Source: Clostridiales bacterium
GTDB taxonomy: Bacteria > Bacillota > Clostridia > Oscillospirales > Acutalibacteraceae
NCBI GenBank assembly: GCA_012522615.1
Contig: JAAYKB010000009.1
Location: 1 to 9,373, forward strand
Length of the DNA stretch: 9,373 bases
Direction: 5' to 3'
Position 1 is the first letter of the stretch. Every line of letters begins with the position of its first letter. Position numbers and translations under genes: made by a program. Of the stretch, positions 1 to 6,597 are shown one piece after another. Under the pieces are notes generated by a model. The model worked only from the letters and a program-made list of their open reading frames with translations, was not told the origin of the DNA and did not search any database.

Positions 1-1799
1 AGAATAAACCGCGCGGCATTCCATATCTTATTTGCAAAATTGCGGGAAGCCTCCACCTTTTCATCGGTAAACCGCATATCGTTTCCGGGGCTGTTGCCCG
101 TCGCGAGGGTAAATCGCAACGCATCCGCTCCGTATTTTTCTATAATTTCAAGAGGGTCGATCCCGTTGCCGAGAGACTTCGACATCTTGCGTCCCTGCGC
201 ATCCCTGACAAGGCCATGAATAAACACTGTTCTAAACGGCGCCTTGCCGGTATGCTCAAGGCCCGAGAACATCATCCGCACCACCCAGAAAAAGATGATG
301 TCATAGCCTGTGACAAGCGTGTCGGTGGGATAGAAATACTCAAGCTCCGGCGTTTGAGCCGGCCAGCCCATTGTTGAGAAAGGCCAGAGCGCCGAGGAAA
401 ACCATGTGTCGAGGGTATCCTCGTCCTGATGAAGATGCTTACTGCCGCATTTTGGGCATTCGGTCGGGTCCTTTCGGCTTACTATAGTTTCACCGCAGTC
501 CTCGCAATACCATGCGGGAATACGGTGTCCCCACCACAGTTGGCGTGAAATGCACCAGTCGCGTATATTTTCAAGCCAGTGATAATAAACCTTTTCAAAA
601 CGCTCGGGCACAAATCGCGTGTCGCCCTTCTTAACCGCCTCGATCGCGGGCTCTGCAAGAGGCTTCATTTTGACAAACCATTGCAGGGAAACGCGCGGCT
701 CGATTACGGTACCGCAACGGTAACAGGAGCCTACGTTGTGCTTCATCGGCTCGGTTTTCACAAGAAAGCCCTGTTCTTCAAGGTCTTTTACAATCGCCTT
801 GCGGCATTCCATTATCGTCATACCCTGATATCTGCCCGCCAGCTCGTTCATGACGCCCTTTTCGTCGATAACCGTGACAACCGGGAGGTCGTGCCTCAGC
901 CCCACCTCAAAGTCGTTGGGGTCATGGGCGGGCGTAATCTTTACCACGCCCGTGCCGAAATCCATCTCGACATAGGTGTCGGCGATAACCGGGATTTCCT
1001 TATTAACAATCGGCAAAACAACATTTTTGCCAACCAGATTTGCGTATCTTTCGTCCTCGGGGTGTACCGCCACGGCGGTGTCGCCCAGCATGGTTTCCGG
1101 GCGGGTTGTCGCAAGCTCAAGGTAACCGCTGCCGTCCGCAAGAGGATAACGCAGGTGGTAAAAGGCGGCGTCCTTTTCTTCAAACTCCACCTCGGCATCC
1201 GATATTGATGTTTTGCATTGGGTGCACCAGTTGATTATCCGCTCGCCGCGGTAGATAAGCCCTTTTTCGTACAGGCGGACAAACACCTCGCGCACCGCGT
1301 GCGAGCATCCCTCGTCCATGGTAAAGCGTTCCCGCTCCCAATCGCAGGAGGAGCCCAGCTTTTTGAGTTGGCTTATTATACGGCTGCCGTATTTCTCTTT
1401 CCATTCCCAGGCGCGTTTTAGAAATTTCTCCCGCCCGATAGCTTCTTTGGAGATACCCTCTTTTGACATCTCCTCGACAATCCTTGCCTCGGTTGCAATG
1501 GAGGCATGGTCGGTTCCGGGCATCCACAGGGCTTCAAATCCCTGCATGCGTCTCCAGCGAATCAAAATGTCCTGCAGGGTATTGTCCAGCGCATGCCCCA
1601 TGTGAAGCTGTCCGGTTATATTCGGGGGCGGAATCACTATGGTGTACGGTTTTTTATCCGATGGCTGCTTTGAGCTCTTGCCGTGCGGAACGGCATGAAA
1701 ATATCCGCCATCAAGCCAGAAGCGATAGATGCGATCCTCCACCTCACCCGGTTCATAGGCCTTTGCAAGCTGCTTTGACCTGTCTTTTTCATTCGCCAT
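1..1799 (-). CDS. valS: Valyl-tRNA synthetase, 5' part of the gene (C-terminus beyond left edge)
   Basis: Class I aminoacyl-tRNA synthetase that charges tRNA-Val with valine in the cytoplasm. About 599 codons are visible; bacterial ValRS is usually about 880 residues, so the end of the catalytic core's anticodon-binding helical domain and the coiled-coil arm lie off the window. Seen directly: the HIGH-class motif as HMGH at residues 66-69 after PPPNITG, the KMSKS motif at 538-542, the conserved DWCISRQLWWGHRIPAWYC stretch, the GTDHASIATE motif, and cysteine pairs C359/C362, C432/C435 and C448/C451 that look like zinc sites found in many ValRS enzymes. The CP1 editing domain lies between the two signature motifs (TTRPETMLGDTAVAVHP). 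The start at 1799 is chosen because AGAAAGGA at 1811-1818 sits 11 bases upstream; the closer ATG at 1809 reads only Met-Ala-stop. Divergent from asnB. No frameshift seen. Confidence 0.97.
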   Translation of the reverse strand, partial: MANEKDRSKQLAKAYEPGEVEDRIYRFWLDGGYFHAVPHGKSSKQPSDKKPYTIVIPPPNITGQLHMGHALDNTLQDILIRWRRMQGFEALWMPGTDHASIATEARIVEEMSKEGISKEAIGREKFLKRAWEWKEKYGSRIISQLKKLGSSCDWERERFTMDEGCSHAVREVFVRLYEKGLIYRGERIINWCTQCKTSISDAEVEFEEKDAAFYHLRYPLADGSGYLELATTRPETMLGDTAVAVHPEDERYANLVGKNVVLPIVNKEIPVIADTYVEMDFGTGVVKITPAHDPNDFEVGLRHDLPVVTVIDEKGVMNELAGRYQGMTIMECRKAIVKDLEEQGFLVKTEPMKHNVGSCYRCGTVIEPRVSLQWFVKMKPLAEPAIEAVKKGDTRFVPERFEKVYYHWLENIRDWCISRQLWWGHRIPAWYCEDCGETIVSRKDPTECPKCGSKHLHQDEDTLDTWFSSALWPFSTMGWPAQTPELEYFYPTDTLVTGYDIIFFWVVRMMFSGLEHTGKAPFRTVFIHGLVRDAQGRKMSKSLGNGIDPLEIIEKYGADALRFTLATGNSPGNDMRFTDEKVEASRNFANKIWNAARFI

Positions 1800-1810
1800 G
1801 TTAAGCCATG

Positions 1811-1818
1811 TCCTTTCT
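1811..1818 (-). promoter_or_regulatory. valS ribosome binding site (decides the start)
   Basis: AGAAAGGA on the minus strand, complementary to the extreme 3' end of Bacillota 16S rRNA. It is followed by C and then ATG GCT TAA, a two-codon dead end at 1809, before the real start ATG at 1799. The real start lies 11 bases past the site, a workable distance, while the first ATG lies only one base past it. Confidence 0.7.
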
Positions 1819-1847
1819 GGGGTTTTAACTAAATTGCTTTGTTTTCC

Positions 1848-1876
1848 ATAATAGCACACGCAAAATTATTCCGCAA
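1848..1876 (-). promoter_or_regulatory. Predicted sigma-A promoter of valS
   Basis: On the minus strand TTGCGG (1871-1876) is followed after exactly 17 bases by TATTAT (1848-1853). Four of six bases match the -35 consensus and five of six the -10 consensus. Transcription would start near 1841, giving an untranslated leader of only about 40 bases before the valS ATG at 1799. That is far too short for a T-box riboswitch. Inferred from sequence only. Confidence 0.6.
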
Positions 1877-1883
1877 GATAGCC

Positions 1884-2002
1884 GGTTCAAGAATAGCTCT
1901 TTTTCTATTAAATAAATACTATATAGAAGATTCTTGCCCGAGGAATCATTTTTAAGGCTTCTTCATATACTGATTTGTCTTCATTTAAAGGGAGTGGTTA
2001 TC
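1884..2002 (+). promoter_or_regulatory. asnB promoter and leader region (weakly defined)
   Basis: The 5' region of asnB. The only -35/-10 pairs with 17-base spacing I find are weak: TTCAAG (1886-1891) with TAAATA (1909-1914), and TAGCTC (1894-1899) with TACTAT (1917-1922). The leader also holds a small hairpin at 1929-1947 (seven pairs, one of them G-U, loop GCCCG) followed by ATTTTTAAGG, and a CAAGAAT...ATTCTTG dyad (1888-1894, 1930-1936). The asnB Shine-Dalgarno is AAAGGGAG at 1987-1994, eight bases before the ATG. No T-box or other known riboswitch core is recognised. Confidence 0.3.
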
Positions 2003-3835
2003 ATGTGCGGAATAGCGGGAATTATTAATTACGGTGAACGGCTTGACAGCCGGCACAGTGTGCTTGAATGTATGCTTGAGAGTTTAAAAAGGCGCGGTCC
2101 CGACCAATCCGGAATCTTTGAACGCGAGCACGCCGCTCTTGTACATACCCGCCTCGCAGTTATCGATATTGAAAACGGGCGACAGCCCATGACCGCCCGT
2201 GACGGCGGGCGCGAATTTACAATAGTCTATAATGGGGAGCTGTACAACACAGATGAACTGCGCTGCCGGCTCCGGTCCGAGGGGATGGAATTTGCAACCC
2301 GCTCCGACACCGAAGTTATACTTAAAGCGTATATCAAATGGGGAGAAGGCTGTTTGCAGGAGTTTAACGGGATCTATGCCTTTGCTATATGGAATTCAAA
2401 TGACGAAACCCTATTCCTGGCGCGCGACCGCATGGGGGTAAAACCGTTGTTTTTCTCCAAGCTGGGTTCGGGTCTTGTTTTCGGTTCGGAGCTCAAGGCG
2501 ATACTAAAGCATCCCGGCATCCCTCCACGCGTTGATTTAAACGGAATATCGGAAATTCTGTTATTAGGACCGGGGCGTACTCCGGGCTGCGGTGTATTCA
2601 AGAATATCGAGGAGCTTGAGCCGGGACAATATGCCGTTTTTTCAAGAGAAGGAATGGCGATAAAAACATACTGGATTCTGTGCGACCGCGAAAACAACGA
2701 CACATTTGAACAGACGGTTGAAAGGGTGCGCTGGCTGGTAACAGACTCTATTGAGCGGCAGACTGTCTCAGACGTGCCGATTGCCGCATTTTTATCAGGC
2801 GGACTGGATTCCAGTATCATATCCGCAATTGTTGCAGGACACCTGAGTAAACGGGGGGAACGGCTGTACACATTTTCGGTCGATTACAAGGATAATGACA
2901 TCTACTTTCAATCGAGCAGATTCCAGCCGAACAGCGACAACACTTATATCCAGAAAATGGCCGAACATATCGGCTGCCGCCATACAACCGTCACCCTTAG
3001 CGCCGAAGAGGTTGCAAACGCTCTTTATGACGCGGTAATTGCAAAAGATCTCCCCGGCATGGCGGATGTTGACAGCTCCCTGCTGCTATTCTGTCGCAGC
3101 GTCAAGGAGCATGCGACGGTTGCCCTGTCGGGCGAGTGCGCAGACGAGATATTCGGCGGCTACCCGTGGTATAGGGATAATGAGACACGAAGCGTAAACG
3201 GATTTCCGTGGTCACAGTCCACCGACTACCGAACTTCATTTTTAAATGACGAGCTTGCCGCCTCAATAAATGCAAAGGAATTTATCCAAAAGCGTTATCA
3301 AGACTCTATTGAAGCGGTAAATATTATCGGCAACCCTCCGCCTCTTGAGCACAGGATGAAAGAAATGATGGTGCTGAATATACGCTGGTTTATGCAAACT
3401 TTGCTGGATCGCAAGGACAGAATGTCGATGTACAGCGGTCTTGAAGTCCGCGTACCGTTTTGTGACCACCGGATTGCGGAAGCTCTGTATATTATGCCGT
3501 GGGATTATAAGGACTATGAGGGACGAGAAAAGGGGATTTTGAGAAAGGCTGTAGAAGATTTGCTGCCCGAGGATGTATTATGGAGGAAGAAAAGCCCCTA
3601 CCCAAAAACCTTCCACCCCAACTATAAAAAAATTGTCGGCGAACGGCTGCAGGATGCGATTTCCGACCCGAACGCACCTTTACTGAGACTTGTCAAAAAA
3701 TCGGCATTGGAAGAGCTTATTCAAAGCAATCGTCCCGACCCATTTTACGGTCAGTTAATGACAACACCGCAAACCATTGCATATTTCCTGCAGATACATT
3801 ACTGGCTCAACGAATACAAGGTCGAGATAGCATAG
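2003..3835 (+). CDS. asnB: Asparagine synthetase, glutamine-hydrolysing (class B)
   Basis: Converts aspartate, glutamine and ATP to asparagine, glutamate, AMP and PPi in the cytoplasm. The product is 610 residues, the normal size for the AsnB/AsnO type. The N-terminal class II glutaminase domain (about 1-200) begins MCGIAGI: Cys2 becomes the N-terminal nucleophile after Met removal, which fixes the start at 2003 rather than the longer TTG frame at 1934. Expected glutamine-binding residues are present: R50 in HTRLAVID, N77 in YNGE, D102 in RSDTE. The synthetase domain has the ATP pyrophosphatase loop SGGLDSS at 265-271, SGECADEIFGG from 376, and LDRKDRMSM followed by EVRVPF around 468-486. All catalytic motifs are intact. 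AAAGGGAG at 1987-1994 is the ribosome binding site. It is a lone plus-strand gene between minus-strand genes, divergent from valS and convergent with the ATPase gene. A relative acting in amide transfer to another product cannot be excluded from sequence, but asparagine synthesis is the likely role. Confidence 0.95.
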   Translation: MCGIAGIINYGERLDSRHSVLECMLESLKRRGPDQSGIFEREHAALVHTRLAVIDIENGRQPMTARDGGREFTIVYNGELYNTDELRCRLRSEGMEFATRSDTEVILKAYIKWGEGCLQEFNGIYAFAIWNSNDETLFLARDRMGVKPLFFSKLGSGLVFGSELKAILKHPGIPPRVDLNGISEILLLGPGRTPGCGVFKNIEELEPGQYAVFSREGMAIKTYWILCDRENNDTFEQTVERVRWLVTDSIERQTVSDVPIAAFLSGGLDSSIISAIVAGHLSKRGERLYTFSVDYKDNDIYFQSSRFQPNSDNTYIQKMAEHIGCRHTTVTLSAEEVANALYDAVIAKDLPGMADVDSSLLLFCRSVKEHATVALSGECADEIFGGYPWYRDNETRSVNGFPWSQSTDYRTSFLNDELAASINAKEFIQKRYQDSIEAVNIIGNPPPLEHRMKEMMVLNIRWFMQTLLDRKDRMSMYSGLEVRVPFCDHRIAEALYIMPWDYKDYEGREKGILRKAVEDLLPEDVLWRKKSPYPKTFHPNYKKIVGERLQDAISDPNAPLLRLVKKSALEELIQSNRPDPFYGQLMTTPQTIAYFLQIHYWLNEYKVEIA

Positions 3836-3848
3836 GATTTATTTGACC

Positions 3849-4928
3849 TTAAAGATAGCTTTTAATTCTGTCTATAATTTGTTTCTCCAGCCTGCCGACG
3901 GCCTCAAAGTCCATCTGCGGAATATATATTTTCTCTAGTTCATCATGCTTCTGCTTGGCTGCCCTAATCCTTTGAAACGCCTCGCCGAGCAGTAGATTCA
4001 TTATTCTCCTGTCAGTTTCTATCATATCATTTCGTGTATGCAGCTTATCCGGCAGGACTGCTTCATCAAGATGAATTATCTTAAAAGCCCTGTCATTCAC
4101 GCTGTCATATACGGTTACCGCCACGCCCAACCGCTCGATAAGAATTGTCTCGATTCTTTCAGGGTTGAGCGGCTGATGATATATCTCTGTGTCATATCCC
4201 TTCATAAGATACTCCTTTGCGAGCATGTCTAATATATCGCTGGCGCCTTTTGAATGAACCCCCTTTAACAAATAACACCGAAAACGGTCGGTGATGACTG
4301 TGTCGGTATAATCCACCCTGCCGTCCGGTGTCAGCGCACTCTGAAACAAATGCCTGTCCCTTCCCGCCCTGCCTGTAGATCTGAGTTCATCAATTAGTTC
4401 TGATTTTAAATTTAAAACCAATTCATTTAATCCTGCTTTGTCAACCGCCTGATTTACGAGCGTCTCAATATCATCCTGTAGCTCCTTGGCGCATGCCAGA
4501 AAGTGATAGGCACTGCCAAACAGACTCTTTATGTCTTGATTCAGGGATTGGACTGTATCCCGCTCAAGCTTTAATCCGTCACGATTCCAAAACTCACCGA
4601 AGTTAAGGATTTCATCAACTGCACCGGGGTTTTGGGGGTCGACGACGTGCGGATTTGTTCCGTCCAAAACCGCAACCTTTGCCTGCTTGATAACAATACC
4701 GTCTAAAGAATTGTTATCCGAAGAACAATGGTGTCTCTCCACATCGCATCCCATATCAATAAACTTGGCGGCAACCGATTTCATAAAGCTGCTTTTGCCG
4801 ACCCCCGGGCCTCCCTTTATGCAAAAAATACGGTTTGCTTCATCATTCGGCAGCATATAATCATAGAACGAATGAAAGCCCTTATAGGTATTGCCTCCCG
4901 GAAATACATCCTTGATATTGCCTTTCAT
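3849..4928 (-). CDS. P-loop ATPase with two related halves (PRK06851-like), function unknown
   Basis: A 359-residue soluble protein, no signal peptide or membrane segment. It resembles an uncharacterised family I recall as PRK06851, mainly from Clostridia and Bacilli; no function is assigned. The first half has a good Walker A loop, GGPGVGKSS (39-47), then HHCSSDNNSLDG (66-77), VAVLDGT (85-91) and PHVVDPQNPGAVDEI (93-107). Residues 125-190 look helical. The second half, from RHLFQSALTPDG (192-203), repeats the plan of the first: LKG at the P-loop position (221-223), MKGYDTEIYHQPL (242-254) matching MGCDVERHHCSS (59-70), and VAVTVYD (269-275) matching VAVLDGT. Its P-loop position reads KGVHSKGAS and lacks the GxxGxGK(S/T) lysine. 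The C-terminus is charged and helical. The start at 4928 is supported by GGAGG at 4940-4944. It lies 173 bases after the TPM gene with a strong inverted repeat between, and ends 13 bases from the asnB stop on the other strand. Confidence 0.8.
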   Translation of the reverse strand: MKGNIKDVFPGGNTYKGFHSFYDYMLPNDEANRIFCIKGGPGVGKSSFMKSVAAKFIDMGCDVERHHCSSDNNSLDGIVIKQAKVAVLDGTNPHVVDPQNPGAVDEILNFGEFWNRDGLKLERDTVQSLNQDIKSLFGSAYHFLACAKELQDDIETLVNQAVDKAGLNELVLNLKSELIDELRSTGRAGRDRHLFQSALTPDGRVDYTDTVITDRFRCYLLKGVHSKGASDILDMLAKEYLMKGYDTEIYHQPLNPERIETILIERLGVAVTVYDSVNDRAFKIIHLDEAVLPDKLHTRNDMIETDRRIMNLLLGEAFQRIRAAKQKHDELEKIYIPQMDFEAVGRLEKQIIDRIKSYL

Positions 4929-4945
4929 AATTGTCTTCCCCTCCG

Positions 4946-4992
4946 TAAAATAATAAGTGATACCGCTATATACGGTATCACTTATTATTTTA
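4946..4992. repeat. 20-bp perfect inverted repeat just upstream of the ATPase ribosome binding site
   Basis: Arms 4946-4965 and 4973-4992 pair perfectly over 20 bases around a 7-base loop (CTATATA); the inner part reads GTGATACCG / CGGTATCAC and the outer part is AT only. On the minus strand the hairpin ends one base before GGAGG (4940-4944) of the ATPase gene. It could be a transcription terminator of the upstream TPM gene with its T-rich tract inside the stem, an operator, an mRNA processing or stability hairpin, or a remnant of a small mobile repeat. Sequence alone does not decide. The rest of the 4929-5101 gap shows no ORF worth calling. Confidence 0.75.
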
Positions 4993-5061
4993 TGAAGACA
5001 AAATGATTATTTGCATGTCCCGGTTTTAATTCAGGCAGTACAATTTAAAATATCTCAATAC

Positions 5062-5081
5062 ATCCCACCTTCAGATGGGAT
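5062..5081 (-). terminator. Possible weak terminator after the TPM gene
   Basis: ATCCCA (5062-5067) and TGGGAT (5076-5081) form a 6-bp stem with an 8-base loop, 21 bases after the TPM stop codon on the minus strand. What follows on that strand (GTATTGAGATATTTT) is only loosely T-rich, so this may be a leaky terminator or no terminator at all. Confidence 0.3.
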
Positions 5082-5101
5082 ATTATTAACATCACCAGCG
5101 T

Positions 5102-5905
5102 TCAGAAGCCCCGCGAGCTTCCGCCTCCGCCGAAGCTTCCTCCGCCACCACTGAAGCCCCCTCCACCACCGCCGAAGCCTCCGCTGCTGAATCCCCCGCC
5201 GGTTCCGCCGCGTCCTCCGAATCCGCCGAAGAATATGGTGGGCGGTCCACCCCGTCGGTTCCGGCTGATAAATACCGCAAGCAAAATTACGATAATTATA
5301 AACGGCGCGATGAAACCGGCAAGCTGGTTGAGGTCATTATCATACTCGTTTGTGTTTTCAACCTCCTCGGCCGGAGTGTACCCTTCTTCGGGCTGCATCC
5401 CGTATTCGATATACACTTCGTTTACCAGGGCATTATATGCCCCCAGTATTCCGGTCGAAAAGTCATTTTTCTTGAGATAGGGGGTTGCATAGGTGTCAAG
5501 GATTATTCCGGTTTTGATATCCGTCAGTCCGCCCTCGAGTCCGTATCCGACTTCAATGCTGACCTTGCGATCCTCTATCGCTAAAACAAGCAGAACACCG
5601 TTGTTTTTATCCTCTTGTCCGATTTCCCATTTGCGGGCGAGCTCCACCCCAAAATCGCGAATATCCCGGCCGTTCAGGGACTCTACCGTAACCGCAACCA
5701 CCTGAGCACCGGTTTTCTCCTGAAGCCGCACGCCTTGAGAATAGATTGTATCTTCATCCTCCGGGTCTATCACATCGGCGAAATCGTTGATAAAAAACCT
5801 TTCGGTCGGTTCGAGTGACATCTCCTGCTCGCCGCACCCGCTCAAAACAGATACCGCAAACAAACACACCAGCAAAACCTTTAGCTTATAACACGAGCTG
5901 CACAT
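5102..5905 (-). CDS. TPM-domain (YgcG/Psb32-like) lipoprotein with glycine-rich tail
   Basis: Predicted envelope protein of 267 residues. Order of parts: an N-terminal hydrophobic segment with lipobox LSGC (lipidated Cys24, so a signal peptidase II lipoprotein); a TPM domain (about 37-170) with FINDFADVID, TGAQVVAVTVESLNG, FGVELARKWEIGQEDKNNGVLLVLAIEDRKVSIEVGYGLEG and TDIKTGIILD pieces; a membrane segment at about 198-213 (FIAPFIIIVILLAVFI); basic RNRR; then a 49-residue tail with 28 glycines plus Phe and Ser. TPM proteins such as YgcG and Psb32 are membrane-associated with poorly known biochemistry; some TPM members have phosphatase activity, not shown here. It follows lemA by 79 bases, a pairing common in bacteria. 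The start at 5905 is preferred because the ATG at 5917 lies only one base past AGAAAGGA (5919-5926); the longer form adds MELK. A 12-bp hairpin directly abuts the ribosome binding site. Confidence 0.88.
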   Translation of the reverse strand: MCSSCYKLKVLLVCLFAVSVLSGCGEQEMSLEPTERFFINDFADVIDPEDEDTIYSQGVRLQEKTGAQVVAVTVESLNGRDIRDFGVELARKWEIGQEDKNNGVLLVLAIEDRKVSIEVGYGLEGGLTDIKTGIILDTYATPYLKKNDFSTGILGAYNALVNEVYIEYGMQPEEGYTPAEEVENTNEYDNDLNQLAGFIAPFIIIVILLAVFISRNRRGGPPTIFFGGFGGRGGTGGGFSSGGFGGGGGGFSGGGGSFGGGGSSRGF

Positions 5906-5918
5906 TTTAAGTTCCATA

Positions 5919-5926
5919 TCCTTTCT
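5919..5926 (-). promoter_or_regulatory. TPM-gene ribosome binding site (affects start choice)
   Basis: AGAAAGGA on the minus strand. The ATG at 5917 follows after one base, too near for normal initiation; the in-frame ATG at 5905 is 13 bases past the site, longish but workable. The same layout occurs before valS and lemA. Confidence 0.55.
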
Positions 5927-5957
5927 GGATTATATATCCGTTATAGGTATATAATCC
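5927..5957. repeat. Inverted repeat abutting the TPM-gene ribosome binding site
   Basis: Arms 5927-5939 (GGATTATATATCC) and 5946-5957 (GGTATATAATCC) form a 12-bp stem with one bulged base and a 6-base loop. On the minus strand its last base is immediately next to AGAAAGGA (5919-5926). It lies in the short gap between lemA and the TPM gene, so it is probably within one transcript. A role in translation control, mRNA cleavage or stability is inference. Confidence 0.65.
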
Positions 5958-5984
5958 AAATAAAAAAGGCGCTTTTGTCACTCT

Positions 5985-6560
5985 TTAAAATTTTACATCC
6001 GGTGTAGACTCGATACCTTGATCGCCCTCGAACATATCGGCCTCTTTAAATCCGTACATTCCGGCTATAATGGAGGACGGAAACCGGCGCAGTCTCAGAT
6101 TATATTCCTTAACGGCGTTATTGTAGTCCTTACGCGAAACATTAATCCGGTTTTCGGTGCCCTCAAGCTGTGTCTGCAAATTAATGAAGTTCTGGTTTGC
6201 CTTCAAATCGGGATAGTTTTCCGCTATTGCCAGAAGCCTTGATAGAGCGCCCGAAACCTCGGCGTTTGCCGCCTCCTGTTCTTCGATGGTTCGCGCCCCG
6301 GCTAATTTCGCGCGGGCGTCGGCAATCTCGGTGAAAATTTCTTTTTCATGTGCCGCATATCCCTTTACCGTTTCAACCAGATTGGGAATCAGGTCGCTTC
6401 TCCGCTGCAAATCCGCCCTGACTGCTCCGGCCTTTGCCTCAACGTCTGTCTTGGTATCAACGATTCCGTTATAAGTAGATATTCCCCAGCCAACAATGAT
6501 AATCGCAAGGAGGAGAATTCCGCCGATAACACCCAGAATCATACCGGTTCTTTTTTTCAT
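5985..6560 (-). CDS. lemA: LemA family membrane protein
   Basis: A 191-residue protein with an N-terminal membrane anchor (about 7-26, hydrophobic and glycine-containing) followed by a long helical LemA domain. Family hallmarks seen: YNGIVDTKTDVEA (30-42), LQRRSDLIPNLVETVKGYA (51-69), HEKEIF (71-76), LLAIAENYPDLKANQNF (109-125), LEGTENRI (132-139), YNNAVKEYN (146-154) and FPSSIIA (160-166). LemA proteins are widespread and structurally helical; their biochemical role in bacteria is not settled. The neighbouring TPM gene is the usual partner, suggesting a shared envelope role. The start at 6560 (MKKRTG) is preferred over 6569 because AGAAAGGA at 6571-6578 is one base from the upstream ATG but 10 bases from this one, and it gives a normal Lys-Lys-Arg cytoplasmic end before the anchor. 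It follows fprA with a gap of under 40 bases. Confidence 0.93.
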   Translation of the reverse strand: MKKRTGMILGVIGGILLLAIIIVGWGISTYNGIVDTKTDVEAKAGAVRADLQRRSDLIPNLVETVKGYAAHEKEIFTEIADARAKLAGARTIEEQEAANAEVSGALSRLLAIAENYPDLKANQNFINLQTQLEGTENRINVSRKDYNNAVKEYNLRLRRFPSSIIAGMYGFKEADMFEGDQGIESTPDVKF

Positions 6561-6570
6561 AATAATCATG

Positions 6571-6578
6571 TCCTTTCT
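6571..6578 (-). promoter_or_regulatory. lemA ribosome binding site (decides the start)
   Basis: AGAAAGGA on the minus strand, one base before ATG at 6569 and ten bases before the in-frame ATG at 6560. The second is at the right distance; the first would add only Met-Ile-Ile. Confidence 0.65.
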
Positions 6579-6597
6579 ATCTTTAACACCTTGGCGT

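Noticed and set aside
579..1208. 209-codon open frame on the plus strand opposite valS
   Set aside because: It is antisense to the strongly conserved ValRS frame, has no recognisable domain, and is a product of the GC pattern of valS.
1934..2002. Longer asnB frame starting at a TTG
   Set aside because: The enzyme needs Cys at position 2 as N-terminal nucleophile, and MCGIAGI at 2003 has a good ribosome binding site; the upstream codons are leader.
2374..2871. 165-codon open frame opposite asnB
   Set aside because: It overlaps intact asnB catalytic regions and shows no family features or ribosome binding site.
3849..3866. TTAAAG...CTTTTAA as a terminator between asnB and the ATPase gene
   Set aside because: The stem is short, almost without GC, imperfect, and lies in the ATPase coding end.
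5102..5250. GGN-rich repeat tract resembling a microsatellite or CRISPR-like array
   Set aside because: It encodes the glycine-rich C-terminal tail typical of YgcG-like TPM proteins; the units are irregular and have no spacers.
5961..5976. AAAAG-GCG-CTTTT as a terminator after lemA
   Set aside because: A five-pair AT stem with a three-base loop is too weak, and the next gene follows closely.
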